A stretch of 64,000 bases of DNA from JAAELZ01 sp965223465 (GTDB lineage Bacteria > Pseudomonadota > Gammaproteobacteria > Arenicellales > Poriferihabitantaceae), in NCBI GenBank assembly GCA_965223465.1, contig OZ245025.1, forward strand, positions 1,178,001-1,242,000, read 5' to 3'. Position numbers and translations under genes: made by a program. Shown in pieces: positions 49,378 to 59,692 of this stretch. How positions within the stretch are numbered: position 1 is the stretch's first letter; every line of letters starts with the position of its first letter. Under the pieces are notes generated by a model. That model was not told the DNA's origin and made no database searches. It worked only from the letters and a program-made list of their open reading frames with translations.

Positions 49378-50268
49378 ATGAGCTTTAAAAAAGTGATTCA
49401 AAAATGGATACCAGGCCCGGTATTCACTATTAGCTGTATCCTGTTGATAGCGAGTTGTAATAATTTACAAGACCAAAATAATACAAGTCTAAAAAATATG
49501 GAACCAAAAGATATACCGCTCAACGATGCTACCATACAAGCGCTCCAAACCGTTTCAAATAGCCGAGTACTGTTTGCGCATCATTCTGTAGGAAGGAATA
49601 TACTCGAAGGACTAGAAGAAATTATTCAAGAAGCAGAACTCGACGCCGAAAATTTAATCAAAGTTGTTGAAAACAGCGTCACAGATAATCGCCCCGTTCT
49701 GGCGCATACTAAACCAGGGAAAAATGGGCAACCCGATACCAAGGTCGACGGATTTACGGAAACTATTCGAAAGCTAGACAATTTCAAACCACAAATGGCC
49801 GCCATGAAATTCTGTTTTGTCGATTTTAATCCGCATACCGATGTTGACCAGGTTTTCGATTACTATCGAAACAATATTGAAGCACTCAAGAAAGAAAGAC
49901 CAGACGTGGTGTTTGCGCACGTAACCGCGCCCCTAAAGAAGCGATCGGAAAAGTTAAAACAGAGAATAAACAGGTTACTTGGACGTATGGTCTGGAGTGA
50001 CGAATCAAACTTAAAACGCGCTGAATTTAATAAACGTCTGTATGAAACTTATCGAAACGAACCCATTTTTGATTTGGCCCGCGTAGAATCAACCAAGCCC
50101 GATGGTAGCCGCGAAAAACATAACTATAAAGGACAGGAGTTTTACAGCCTCGTTCCCGAATATACGTACGACGGGGGACATTTGAATGATCTGGGTAAAC
50201 GCGTAGTTGCTATCGAGATGGCTCGCTTTTTGGATGAAACGATCAGAAATACGCACCTCACGCAATAG
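49378..50268 (+). CDS. SGNH-like lipoprotein of the EPS locus
   Basis: A 296-residue lipoprotein. The signal sequence runs to a lipobox I-A-S-C with Cys27. The body resembles an SGNH/GDSL hydrolase: LFAHHSVGRNIL near residue 63 could contain the nucleophile Ser, and YDGGHLNDLGK near residue 264 matches the DxxH-type C-terminal block. A canonical GDSL is not present, so activity is uncertain. SGNH proteins in polysaccharide loci often add or remove acyl groups. The predicted location is the inner leaflet of the outer membrane. Confidence 0.7.
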   Translation: MSFKKVIQKWIPGPVFTISCILLIASCNNLQDQNNTSLKNMEPKDIPLNDATIQALQTVSNSRVLFAHHSVGRNILEGLEEIIQEAELDAENLIKVVENSVTDNRPVLAHTKPGKNGQPDTKVDGFTETIRKLDNFKPQMAAMKFCFVDFNPHTDVDQVFDYYRNNIEALKKERPDVVFAHVTAPLKKRSEKLKQRINRLLGRMVWSDESNLKRAEFNKRLYETYRNEPIFDLARVESTKPDGSREKHNYKGQEFYSLVPEYTYDGGHLNDLGKRVVAIEMARFLDETIRNTHLTQ

Positions 50269-50419
50269 GTAATTGTAATTTTCGTTTGACGAAATTGCAT
50301 TCTGACACCTACGCCAATTAGCACCGTTACGATACCAGCCAATAATCTGTAAAAAATACAAACTCAACAAATTTAAACCGTTTGAAATATCGCGCTAAAC
50401 AGGATTAACTAAAACATAT

Positions 50420-51925
50420 ATGGATATATTTCCGTCACACATTCGCGCCTTAATTTTCATTCTTGTAGCAATAGGAGTTGCTACCGTATTTCAGTACCTG
50501 TTTCTTCGGCGCCAAATATACTCCTTTAGATGGACCGCGCTATGGGCTTGCATAACGGGCATCGCCTTTGTATCAGAAAATATATGGATATTGGTTCTGT
50601 TTATTGCGTTCTTATCTTTTTTTTTACTGCCCAAAAAAGGCCGCGAAAAACTCCCCTACTACTTTGCATTACTACCAATAATACCCGCATACGCATACGA
50701 AATTCCCGGCCTGCCAGGAATCCGCTATTTGTTTAATCTGACCTACCCGCGTATTCTGGCATTACTGATATTTTTACCTCTTTTTTTCAAATATATCCGC
50801 CAACCATTAGGTGTCAGAGATAAATTATTTAGCAGTCATTTGGACAAACTCGTCGTATGCTATGTACTGTTACTCTGTATGTTGTCATTCAGAGCGCCAT
50901 CCATTACGGCCGGATTACGTGGCGACTTTATGTTGTTCCTGGATATTTTCCTGCCCTATTTTGTAATTAGTAGATACATTCGCACCATAGACGATATTAA
51001 ACAGGTTTTTATAGCAATACTTTTTTCTGCTTTGGTGCTTTCATTTATTGGTCTCCTCGAAGTGAAATTTCGCTGGGGGTTATACGCATATTTAAGTGAA
51101 TTACTCGATTTCGTTCCGTCTCAAACGGGGCAGTACCTGCATTCCAGAGGGGGTATTATCCGGATTGATGCAACCATGAATTCCATTCCATTCGGCTATT
51201 TTATAGCCATTGCAATTGGCATTTATCTTTACTTAAAAGATCACTTCAAACTAAGCAAAATAGCGAGCCTGGCAACACTAACATTGTTATCATCCGTTCT
51301 ATTTTTTACCGGCTCGCGAGGAGCATGGTTAACCGCTATCCTGTTAGTCGCTACTTATTATTTTACGAAAATACGCAACCCACAAATGAAAGTGGGCATT
51401 GTATTGCTAAGTATTGTAGCGGCGATTGGCCTGGTGATGACAGGCAGTGCCCCGGTTTATGAAGATGAAACAGGTACATTTAATTATCGTATCGAACTTG
51501 TTAAAAACTCAATCGGTGTGATTAAAGATAATTTTTTCTTCGGTACAATCGATCCAAACAGAAACGGGGCACTGGAAGTGATGCGACAAGGTCAGGGTAT
51601 TATTGATATCGTCAACTCCTATTTAGAAATTGCATTGTATTTTGGTATGGTTAGTCTCCTGTTTTTCAGTTTAATTTTTCTGGTTCTACTCAAAAAACTA
51701 TTTAACAAACAAGGTATAGCACGAAAGCTGCGTAAACAAGAAGAATTCCTGATAGGCGCTGTTTTGATCGCACTAACTTTAGCGACAATAGTGTTCATCG
51801 GTACAGTAAGTTCAATAAGCTATATCCCTATATACTACTGGTCACTTATTGCCATCGGAAGCGCATACATTCGCATCATGTCAAACGAACAAATTGTCGC
51901 TGAACGGCTATCGCCTAAACGATAG
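50420..51925 (+). CDS. O-antigen polymerase/ligase-like protein (Wzy)
   Basis: A 501-residue protein with about 10-12 hydrophobic segments. The Wzy_C-type motif FFTGSRGAWLTAILL lies near residue 295, and a large periplasmic loop follows to about residue 390. The last segments end near residue 490. In a locus with a flippase and a Wzz-like protein, its likely role is to polymerise repeat units in the periplasm. It could instead be a ligase, as the families are hard to tell apart. Confidence 0.88.
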   Translation: MDIFPSHIRALIFILVAIGVATVFQYLFLRRQIYSFRWTALWACITGIAFVSENIWILVLFIAFLSFFLLPKKGREKLPYYFALLPIIPAYAYEIPGLPGIRYLFNLTYPRILALLIFLPLFFKYIRQPLGVRDKLFSSHLDKLVVCYVLLLCMLSFRAPSITAGLRGDFMLFLDIFLPYFVISRYIRTIDDIKQVFIAILFSALVLSFIGLLEVKFRWGLYAYLSELLDFVPSQTGQYLHSRGGIIRIDATMNSIPFGYFIAIAIGIYLYLKDHFKLSKIASLATLTLLSSVLFFTGSRGAWLTAILLVATYYFTKIRNPQMKVGIVLLSIVAAIGLVMTGSAPVYEDETGTFNYRIELVKNSIGVIKDNFFFGTIDPNRNGALEVMRQGQGIIDIVNSYLEIALYFGMVSLLFFSLIFLVLLKKLFNKQGIARKLRKQEEFLIGAVLIALTLATIVFIGTVSSISYIPIYYWSLIAIGSAYIRIMSNEQIVAERLSPKR

Positions 51926-52089
51926 TTAAATCGCGGGGTGTGAAACAAGAGAGTAAACAGCAAGCACGTCCTGGTGGAAATTTCCGCGTAAAATCCAATT
52001 TAATCTGCCCGCTTAAGTATGCCTCGTATTAGACCAGTCAATTTATCAAATTAGCGCTGAGATTCATCTCCAAAAAACAATAAAGACCA

Positions 52090-53424
52090 GTGGCAGAAGG
52101 TAATGTAAATCCAAATCAACGCGCTTCGCTTAAGCAACTATCAATTCGTGGAGTTGCGTGGTCATTTGGAGGGCACGGCGCCAGCGAATTTATTCGACTG
52201 GCATCTAACTTAATTCTGACACGCCTGTTAATACCAGAAGATTTCGGCCTAATGCTAATGGTCAACGTGATCTTGATGGGATTGCAATTATTTTCTGATG
52301 TCGGAATTGGTCCTTCTATTATCCAGAACCCCCGAGGTACCGAACAACGGTTTCTCAATACAGCGTGGACAATACAGGTCATGCGAGGCGGGTTCTTATG
52401 GCTTATCGCCACTGCATTAGCATATCCTTTTGCACTGCTTTACGACATGCCCAAACTTGCTGAATTAATACCAATTGCAGCAATTACAGCGGTAATATCC
52501 GGATTTAACTCAACCAAACTATTTTCACTAAATCGCCAACTTCATCTTGGCAAAATCACTATCCTTGGATTGGGTCAGGCGCTAGTTTCTACAAGCGCTA
52601 TGATCATTTGGGCCTATATAAGTCCTTCAACTTGGGCATTGATTGGGGGAGGGATTGTCGGTTGCTTATTCCACGCGATTGCAAGCCATTTTATCACGCC
52701 GGGGCCCCTTAACAAATTTGCTTGGGACCGCACTGCTGTAAGAGAACTGTTTAAATTCGGCAAGTGGATTATCTTTAGCACTGCAATTGGTTTTTTTGCC
52801 AATAGGGGAGACAGATTGATTCTGGGAAAGGTAATGACGGGCACGGAACTAGGGTTGTTATCCATTGCACTCGTGCTTGCGCAAAGCCTAATCAAATTGA
52901 TCAGCCGAATAGGACGTAAGGTTCTATTTCCCTTATACACCAGACTGGCGGAAAAAGACCCACAAAGTCTCAGAAGAAAAATTGCTCGAGTTCGGGGTGC
53001 ATTGCTGGCGGCAACGATACCACCAATGTGTATTCTTACAGTTTGGGGTAGTGACATCATTGAGTTGCTATGGGACCCCCGATACAAAGATGCGGGGTGG
53101 ATGCTGCAGATTCTTGCCGCTGGAGGGATTATGCGCATCATTAATGTCACCATTACTCCTGTATTACTCGCAAAAGGTGATTCCTTTCGGCACTTGCTTT
53201 ACACTGCTTTAAACGGAATAACCCTGGTTTGCACAATGGGGATTGGAATCGCAGTTAATGGCCCAACAGGTGGTATAATAGGAGCTGCTATTGCGCCGGT
53301 GATAAACTATTTATTCATTACTCTGCTGGTTCGCAGATACAATGTTTTAATGCCCGTTCTTGATTTTGGGGTAATCGCCGGCGCTACTTTACTTATAGGT
53401 ATTGGGTTTTATGTCTCCCAATAG
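52090..53424 (+). CDS. Oligosaccharide flippase (Wzx-like)
   Basis: A 444-residue multi-spanning membrane protein of the polysaccharide-transport/MATE-like group. The N-terminus GVAWSFGGHGASEFIRLASNLILTRLL near residue 19 is typical, followed by about twelve hydrophobic segments. A basic motif IGRKVLFPLYTRLAEKDP lies near residue 275. It moves lipid-linked repeat units across the inner membrane. The open frame begins with a GTG at 52090 with only a weak ribosome-binding site. Confidence 0.92.
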   Translation: MAEGNVNPNQRASLKQLSIRGVAWSFGGHGASEFIRLASNLILTRLLIPEDFGLMLMVNVILMGLQLFSDVGIGPSIIQNPRGTEQRFLNTAWTIQVMRGGFLWLIATALAYPFALLYDMPKLAELIPIAAITAVISGFNSTKLFSLNRQLHLGKITILGLGQALVSTSAMIIWAYISPSTWALIGGGIVGCLFHAIASHFITPGPLNKFAWDRTAVRELFKFGKWIIFSTAIGFFANRGDRLILGKVMTGTELGLLSIALVLAQSLIKLISRIGRKVLFPLYTRLAEKDPQSLRRKIARVRGALLAATIPPMCILTVWGSDIIELLWDPRYKDAGWMLQILAAGGIMRIINVTITPVLLAKGDSFRHLLYTALNGITLVCTMGIGIAVNGPTGGIIGAAIAPVINYLFITLLVRRYNVLMPVLDFGVIAGATLLIGIGFYVSQ

Positions 53425-53477
53425 AATCACGAACCAAACTCGCTGCACATCACCTTCTTAACAGTAGCACCACCAAA

Positions 53478-54278
53478 ATGGACAGAAAAGTTGAAATTAC
53501 CCGGGATGACCATTTTACTCAGAATAAAGTGCAACAATTGGTTGAGAATTTTCACGACCAGTCGATTAGCGCGCAAACCCTTCGTGAAAGAAACAATAAA
53601 ATCGTAAGCCGGGTTTCCCTAAATAGTGCGAATACAGTCATACTCAAACTTTGGACGAGACGCGGATCAAAAGCACTTGTTCGTGAGCTGATCCGAACGA
53701 GTGAGTTATATAAGGAAGTGAACGTTCTTCAGCACCTGAAATACGCAGGAGTCAGGGTGCCAACGCTCTTAGGGTATTGTCGCCTGAACCCGAAGAAGGT
53801 CGGTTACACCCATGCGATGGTAATGGAAGATATCTATCCGAGCGATACGGGTATACATCATTTCGGTGATTTAATTCGCGACGCACTATATCAAGAAGTC
53901 CGAGATTTTGAGAACTCGCTAATACACTTAACTACTCAAATGATCGACGCTAGAGTTATCGATCCTGATCACAGTTTAATAAATATCATCGTTGACAAAC
54001 ACGGTTTACCTTACCGAATCGATTTTGAGCTAGCCCGCCGAGTTACAAGTCTAAAACTGGCTACTAAAGACTACGGTGAAATGATTGGTCATTTGGTTGC
54101 GACATACGGATTCGTGCAACCGGATACAGATATTGTCAATGCCTTTTCTCGCCGCTTAATTCAGGAGTTACTACCACCCGAAAGAGTGCTGCATTATGCC
54201 AAGAATTGCGTTACCAGAATGCTAGCAAAGCAAAAGCGGAATAAGAATATCGACACTCAGTTAGATTTATCATGGTAA
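53478..54278 (+). CDS. LPS-kinase-fold (protein-kinase-like) protein
   Basis: A 266-residue protein with a kinase-like fold. VILKLW near residue 54 is the ATP-binding Lys strand, VMEDIYPSD near residue 116 the hinge, and DPDHSLINIIVD near residue 162 the catalytic loop. RIDFELARR near residue 178 replaces DFG. It resembles heptose/Kdo kinases of the LPS core and RIO-type kinases. In this locus it may phosphorylate a sugar of the repeat unit or a lipid acceptor; that is inference. It lies between the flippase and a GT4. Confidence 0.7.
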   Translation: MDRKVEITRDDHFTQNKVQQLVENFHDQSISAQTLRERNNKIVSRVSLNSANTVILKLWTRRGSKALVRELIRTSELYKEVNVLQHLKYAGVRVPTLLGYCRLNPKKVGYTHAMVMEDIYPSDTGIHHFGDLIRDALYQEVRDFENSLIHLTTQMIDARVIDPDHSLINIIVDKHGLPYRIDFELARRVTSLKLATKDYGEMIGHLVATYGFVQPDTDIVNAFSRRLIQELLPPERVLHYAKNCVTRMLAKQKRNKNIDTQLDLSW

Positions 54279-54408
54279 TTCCTATACTGTTTTTGTATGG
54301 TAATGATAATCAACGGAAAATAGAGCTCCCATGATACGGATTTACAAACGTAAAGTGCTTTAACAATAGAATGTAAACTTTGCTCAGCATAACAATAGGT
54401 TTAAGCAG

Positions 54409-55725
54409 GTGCGCAACAGAAAAATACTACTGATCTCTGAAGCAGCCAACCCCGAATGGGTAAGTGTACCGCTTGTAGGGTGGTCGCTAAGTCAAGCTAT
54501 TGCAGAACGGGAAGACGTTCATATCGTGACACAGATTCGAAATCGTGATGCATTTATCCGTGCTGGATTGGTTGAGGGGGTGGATTTTACCGCAATCGAT
54601 TCTGAGGCGATTGCTGCGCAGATCCATAAACTTTCGGGCCTCCTGAGAGGTGGAGCCGGCAAGGGCTGGACTACCACTACCGCGTTCGCCGCTATTTCTT
54701 ACTACTATTTTGAACACCTGGTGTGGAAACGATTTGCAGATGATCTCCGATCAGGAGTCTATCAAATCGTCCATCGCATAACGCCTCTCAGTCCGACAAC
54801 ACCAAGCCTGATAGCGAAAAGATGCTATAAAGTAGGCGTGCCTTTCATACTAGGTCCTTTAAATGGGGGACTACCTTGGCCTCACGGTTTTAACCACGCG
54901 CGACACAAAGAAAAAGAATGGCTATCGTATATAAGGTCTGCATATAAACTCCTTCCAGCTTACAGGTCCACCAGAAAGTACGCCAGTGCGATCATTGTTG
55001 CGTCTGAAGCCACCTATTCTCAGATGCAAAAGCACCTTCATAGCAAGTGTGTCTTTATCCCCGAAAATGCGATCTCACCAGAAAAATTTCACAGGTTTGT
55101 AGACCGCCCAATAGAGCGCCCTATACGACTTTCTTTCCTGGGGCGTCTAGTGCCCTACAAGGGTTGCGACATGCTACTCGAAGCGGCAGCACCTTTAATA
55201 CGACAAGGTAAAATTACTTTGGATATCATAGGAGATGGACCGGAAAGACACCATTTAGAGAAAATAATTCAAAAACAGGGAATTACCAACGGGACCAATA
55301 TTTTAGGCTGGATTGCGCATGACCAGGTTCAAAATGCGCTCGTAAAAACAGATGTATTTTCTTTTCCGAGTGTCAGGGAATTTGGTGGAGGTGTGGTATT
55401 GGAGGCAATGGCGGTTGGATTGCTACCAATAGTGTTGAACTACGGTGGCCCTGGAGAACTCGTAACCGATACTACCGGGTACCGTATCTCGATCGGCCAA
55501 AGAGACCAGATAATAGAACATTTTCATGGAGTACTGCATAAATTGACTCAAAACCCAAGTATTATCAGACCCATGGGGGCGTCGGCGCGTAAACGCGTTT
55601 TAACCCATTTTACCTGGTCAGCAAAATCCGAACAAATTAGTAGTGTCTACGATTGGGTGCTTGGAAAATCATCGACAAAGCCAGTATTTGAAGCGCTTTC
55701 TGCTGGGATACTACCTGAAAACTGA
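54409..55725 (+). CDS. Family 4 glycosyltransferase (GT-B fold)
   Basis: A 438-residue retaining glycosyltransferase. The N-terminal domain binds the acceptor. The C-terminal donor domain has LGRLVPYKGCDMLLEAA near residue 245, IGDGPERHHLE near residue 276 and the EX7E-type motif EFGGGVVLEAMAVG near residue 324. GPLNGGLPWP near residue 155 is common in this group. The frame begins with GTG at 54409. It probably adds one sugar of the repeat unit. Confidence 0.92.
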   Translation: MRNRKILLISEAANPEWVSVPLVGWSLSQAIAEREDVHIVTQIRNRDAFIRAGLVEGVDFTAIDSEAIAAQIHKLSGLLRGGAGKGWTTTTAFAAISYYYFEHLVWKRFADDLRSGVYQIVHRITPLSPTTPSLIAKRCYKVGVPFILGPLNGGLPWPHGFNHARHKEKEWLSYIRSAYKLLPAYRSTRKYASAIIVASEATYSQMQKHLHSKCVFIPENAISPEKFHRFVDRPIERPIRLSFLGRLVPYKGCDMLLEAAAPLIRQGKITLDIIGDGPERHHLEKIIQKQGITNGTNILGWIAHDQVQNALVKTDVFSFPSVREFGGGVVLEAMAVGLLPIVLNYGGPGELVTDTTGYRISIGQRDQIIEHFHGVLHKLTQNPSIIRPMGASARKRVLTHFTWSAKSEQISSVYDWVLGKSSTKPVFEALSAGILPEN

Positions 55726-55902
55726 AACCATACATAAGCTTGGAAAACATCTGTTCGACAAGGTTCTGACTAAATCGATAGGGCGTAAATCAATTGTATT
55801 GATTTCTAAAGCGGCTGTAGTATATTCGCTCACATCTACTGGATTTAGCAGCCTACGTTAACCACTAGATTTAGCATCAATATCATTCAGGAGAGATCAT
55901 CG

Positions 55903-56526
55903 TTGGCGGGAAAAATATTTTGTATCGGATTTCATAAAACTGGCACGTCTAGCCTCACTAATGCCTTAAGGATACTTGGATATCGAGTTACGGGGCCTAA
56001 TGGAATACGCGACCCAAATATTGAACAAAACGTATATTCCATGGCGTACGAATTAGTCGATCAGTTCGACGCATTTCAGGATAATCCCTGGCCAATTATC
56101 TACAAAGAACTGGATAAAAAGTATCCTGATAGTAAATTTATACTAACATTAAGAGATCCCGAGTCGTGGATAAAAAGCCAAGTCAGACATTTTGGTCGTA
56201 AAAAAACGCCCATGCGAAAATGGATATACGGTGTTGGGTGCCCTAAAGGCCATGAATCGATCTATGTGGCGCGGTTTAATCATCACAACCAGGAAGTATT
56301 AAACTACTTTAGCAAGCGCTCGAATGATTTGTTAATAATGGATCTGTCAAAGGGAGACGGTTGGCAAGAGCTGTGTATGTTCCTAGATAAGGAAATACCC
56401 AACGTTTCGTTCCCTCATGCGAACAAAGCAAGTGATAGAGAAAAGAGAAGTGGTACGGAAAAGCTGGTTTCAAAATCTAAAAACCTGGTAAATCGTATCA
56501 TCGCCCGCATAACGAAAGAGTACTGA
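55903..56526 (+). CDS. Sulfotransferase-family protein, TTG start
   Basis: A 207-residue P-loop sulfotransferase-like protein. The 5'-phosphosulfate loop is IGFHKTGTSSLTNAL near residue 5, and LTLRDPESWIKSQ near residue 86 forms the 3'-phosphate-binding region. It is short and of the type often annotated sulfotransferase family. GGAG lies about 10 bases before a TTG at 55903. It may transfer sulfate from PAPS to a sugar hydroxyl of the EPS. It is convergent with the next sulfotransferase, 15 bases away. Confidence 0.85.
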   Translation: MAGKIFCIGFHKTGTSSLTNALRILGYRVTGPNGIRDPNIEQNVYSMAYELVDQFDAFQDNPWPIIYKELDKKYPDSKFILTLRDPESWIKSQVRHFGRKKTPMRKWIYGVGCPKGHESIYVARFNHHNQEVLNYFSKRSNDLLIMDLSKGDGWQELCMFLDKEIPNVSFPHANKASDREKRSGTEKLVSKSKNLVNRIIARITKEY

Positions 56527-56541
56527 AAATATAATATCCCG

Positions 56542-57489
56542 CTATTTCAAATACGCAACAGTAATCTCGTGTATTTTTAATCGCACACTTTTTTCCAACG
56601 ACTTTAGTCTGAATAGTCTAGCAAATTTATTCATAAGGTAGAGCTTCCAACCATAACGCTTTATACGAAACCGTATCCGGGCTAATTTGCTTTGCATCTT
56701 TAACCAGATATCCTCAATGTGTGAAATGTGCAGTGGTGGCAGGCCGCTAAGCGGATACCCGCGCCTTTTGAGTTGCTCACCTATACGGGCCTCACATTGT
56801 TGCAGCTCTTTTTCGGTTAATTTGTGCTTCCACTGGTAAGCGAGCGATGGATCGGGCTTTGAATATGTCGTATGCTCGTCGTATTGCAACATTTCGGAAC
56901 TATATTCGATGCCTATAAAGTCGCATATATCCGACAAAATACCAGTGGGGTCCGACAAAAGTTCTTCGTATTTCACTTCCATCGATTCTTGAGGGTCGAT
57001 TCGTTGTTGCAGGGTTTCATATTGTTTTTCTGATTCTAACCACCTGGTCGAGCCAATCCAGAAATTACCTGCCCATCCCATCTGGATGCAAGAGCGAGTG
57101 ACATCTCGTCCATCGCGCAAAAGGTAAATGAATCTTGCCTTCGGCCAAAAATGTGGCAGCAGATGAAAACTGCCATGCACGGTTGCCCCTATATGTGACT
57201 TTCCGTATTTCGCATGCTGCTGCTCCAGAAAAGAGTGCATGAGTTCAGGGTATTGTAAATTACGATCAATACTTAAACCCGAGGAAAGAAAACCACGATC
57301 CGTTTCCAGCAGTGCATAATATTCATCCAGTTGAATGGATTCTACACCTGCTGATACGAACTTTGTCAGATACTCCATTTCTCCGGCCCAGGCAAGCTCC
57401 GGATGATATTTTAGCATTAAACTCAGCATTGTCGTTCCTGAACGCTGTGGGCCTACTAAAAAAACAGGCGATTCTATTGCTTCATTCAT
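56542..57489 (-). CDS. Sulfotransferase (Sulfotransfer_3 type)
   Basis: A 315-residue sulfotransferase. FLVGPQRSGTTMLSLMLKYHPEL near residue 9 is split here only for reading: the PSB loop core is GPQRSGTT. YLLRDGRDVTRSC near residue 125 is the 3'-phosphate motif. A Lys/Arg-rich C-terminus follows without a membrane anchor. It lies on the opposite strand to the two neighbouring sulfotransferases. PAPS is the expected donor; the acceptor is unknown but is likely to be the EPS. Confidence 0.88.
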   Translation of the reverse strand: MNEAIESPVFLVGPQRSGTTMLSLMLKYHPELAWAGEMEYLTKFVSAGVESIQLDEYYALLETDRGFLSSGLSIDRNLQYPELMHSFLEQQHAKYGKSHIGATVHGSFHLLPHFWPKARFIYLLRDGRDVTRSCIQMGWAGNFWIGSTRWLESEKQYETLQQRIDPQESMEVKYEELLSDPTGILSDICDFIGIEYSSEMLQYDEHTTYSKPDPSLAYQWKHKLTEKELQQCEARIGEQLKRRGYPLSGLPPLHISHIEDIWLKMQSKLARIRFRIKRYGWKLYLMNKFARLFRLKSLEKSVRLKIHEITVAYLK

Positions 57490-57663
57490 TATCTAAGCTA
57501 ATCGCTATACCAAGTATTCATTAAGATTTACAGAGAAATTCTTTACTATATGCTACAGGAATTTGTAGTGTACAGCCGATATGGTGACCTTGCCAGAATT
57601 ATAGTGATATCTATTTGAAAAATCGAATTTAACGAATCAATTATACTTAGATATTTCGACTAT

Positions 57664-59472
57664 TTAATCCCCAGCGAGAAGATGCAGAATGTGTGGTAAA
57701 ACATTCAGCGTTGAGGCAGCTGCTCCATATCGATAGGCTCCTACATCAAGACTTCTAGGATAAGTGGTTTTTTTAGTGTAATCGACATAAACAGGGGCTA
57801 ATCGCCCTGCTCCGATCGCGATGCTTTGCGTCGTGAGGGCGAAGTCTTCGGGACCGTTTATATTGTTTCTTATAAACGGGTTGCGCCACGCTGTCATATT
57901 ACTGCCACCAGTAGTGGTGCCTTCAATTACCAGAGTTCGTCCTCTGGTGTGATTAGGGGCATAAAGTAGATTGTTAGATGCCCAGACATTGGTTGCACCA
58001 CGATTATTAATACATCGTACACGCATTGATGGATTATCTGGCGTGTAACAAGAATTATTATATAGATATACGTTTCTCACTACACCAACCGTACTTAAAT
58101 CAATCCCTCTGTACGTTTCCCAGTTCTGCATAAGCACAACGTTGTTACGAATTGTTATCCCGTCTACGTTGGCAACATTTAAAGCCATTTGCACTTCACC
58201 CGGCTTATTCGCAGATCGCGAAAAGTAATTTCTCTCAACAATGACGTCTGTTCCATGCCCTGTATATCCACTACCTTGCGCCCCAATTAGTGCCACCGTG
58301 CTATCCGCACCACCATAGAAATGATTATCTGAGACCACGATATCCCTAGTATCTCTGCCGCAGTATCGACATGACAACTCTCTTTGCGCGTTACGAATCG
58401 TAAGAACCCCTTTATTTATCAGTGGATGAGCAAAATAGTTATGTTGAACGACTGCTTCTTCGACATGGGTAATCCGAACTACATGCTCTCCTCCGTTCGT
58501 TTCAGTATCATCAAGATAATTCCCCTGGATAGCTAATTTCCCAGCAGCAATAAACATGATATGCGCGCTAAACAGTCTCAGATCATTATCTATAATAAAT
58601 AATTTTTGTGGTAATTCCCAGTTTTCCAGTCTAAACAATGCATTGTTAGCCATAACGGCTCGACCAAAACTGTCGGCACTTTTATTGCCCATAAATAAGA
58701 CATCTTGGGCCTCACCATAAACATCTAGTATCGAAAAATCATCGCCCCCCTGCCCGGTAAATTCCAAGCCCACGATTCGCCAATCTCGTACTCTATACCC
58801 CACTCTAAACGTACTAAATTGGCCAGTATTATGAATTCTTGGCCTCGAGGAACCACTTCCAAAAGAGGAAATCATCCCTGGCCCATTGGCTAAAATGTCT
58901 GTGCGATCTGTTGAATTCCACGTCTCTCCTTTGCGCAGGAGTAGGCGTCGGCCTGAACCAATATAGTTCGCGACTGTCTGAAATGAACTTGTCCTAATCC
59001 TCCGAGCCCCAGACGGGCACCCTGAATAATTACCACTGGTGGAAAAACAAACCGTGTTGGTGCCCGAAAAAACTGAATTCGGGTTCTGTACTGTAATTGT
59101 TACTGTTTCAGTATCCGTGTCGCCATTGAGCCCTTTGGTCCAAAGCCTAACGGTATAGGTACCTGGCGTTTTGAATACATGGGCCGCAACCGGACCAGAT
59201 GCTTTATTTTTTTGACGCCTATTAACATTACCATGCTGCCAATTTCCCGCAGTCGGATCGCCAAAATCCCAGCTATAGTTAAGATCATGAAAAGGTTTGT
59301 TGGTCACAGTGCTGGTTGTAGTTGTGGCGTCGAAAAAAACTGCCAGTGGCGCCACGCCACTAGTCTTGCTCGCTTCGATTCTAGCATCGATAGCCGCGAA
59401 TACATTCTGGGCAAATAGAAGAGCAAACCAAATAGTAACTAATGAAAAACCGCGATTTATTGGGGTGTGCAT
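57664..59472 (-). CDS. Secreted PKD plus right-handed beta-helix protein, copy 1
   Basis: A 602-residue secreted protein. A signal peptide (about residues 1-26, ending NVFA) is followed by a PKD domain (about 30-130, with GVAPLAVFFDAT and YSWDFGDP). The rest is a parallel beta-helix, recognised by repeated short turns such as IVVSDNHFYGGADS and ITIRNNVVLMQN. Cys pairs (CRYCGRD and CYTPDN) suggest disulfides. Beta-helix proteins of this kind bind or cut acidic polysaccharides. Copy 2 is adjacent and closely similar along its whole length. The C-terminus ends in a hydrophobic stretch (LPHILHLL) absent from copy 2. Confidence 0.83.
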   Translation of the reverse strand: MHTPINRGFSLVTIWFALLFAQNVFAAIDARIEASKTSGVAPLAVFFDATTTTSTVTNKPFHDLNYSWDFGDPTAGNWQHGNVNRRQKNKASGPVAAHVFKTPGTYTVRLWTKGLNGDTDTETVTITVQNPNSVFSGTNTVCFSTSGNYSGCPSGARRIRTSSFQTVANYIGSGRRLLLRKGETWNSTDRTDILANGPGMISSFGSGSSRPRIHNTGQFSTFRVGYRVRDWRIVGLEFTGQGGDDFSILDVYGEAQDVLFMGNKSADSFGRAVMANNALFRLENWELPQKLFIIDNDLRLFSAHIMFIAAGKLAIQGNYLDDTETNGGEHVVRITHVEEAVVQHNYFAHPLINKGVLTIRNAQRELSCRYCGRDTRDIVVSDNHFYGGADSTVALIGAQGSGYTGHGTDVIVERNYFSRSANKPGEVQMALNVANVDGITIRNNVVLMQNWETYRGIDLSTVGVVRNVYLYNNSCYTPDNPSMRVRCINNRGATNVWASNNLLYAPNHTRGRTLVIEGTTTGGSNMTAWRNPFIRNNINGPEDFALTTQSIAIGAGRLAPVYVDYTKKTTYPRSLDVGAYRYGAAASTLNVLPHILHLLAGD

Positions 59473-59692
59473 ATCGAAGATTATTTTCGTAAGAGGCCAG
59501 TAACACAGGAAAGAGTATTAACGCGTGCTTTTATGATAAGGAAATAATTCGCCGCGCCTTTTTAATTATACGGTTTGGTACTTACTTTATCCTGAACACG
59601 AATTGCTATACAAAGCAAGCACTCCCTATTTCAACCGCTTAAAAATAATTCTATCAATATGTTCCACATTTATATTCACGCGTAAGATCCAG

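Noticed and set aside
55643..55861. 72-codon frame overlapping the end of the GT4 gene
   Set aside because: Shifted-frame shadow of the glycosyltransferase that runs into the intergenic gap.
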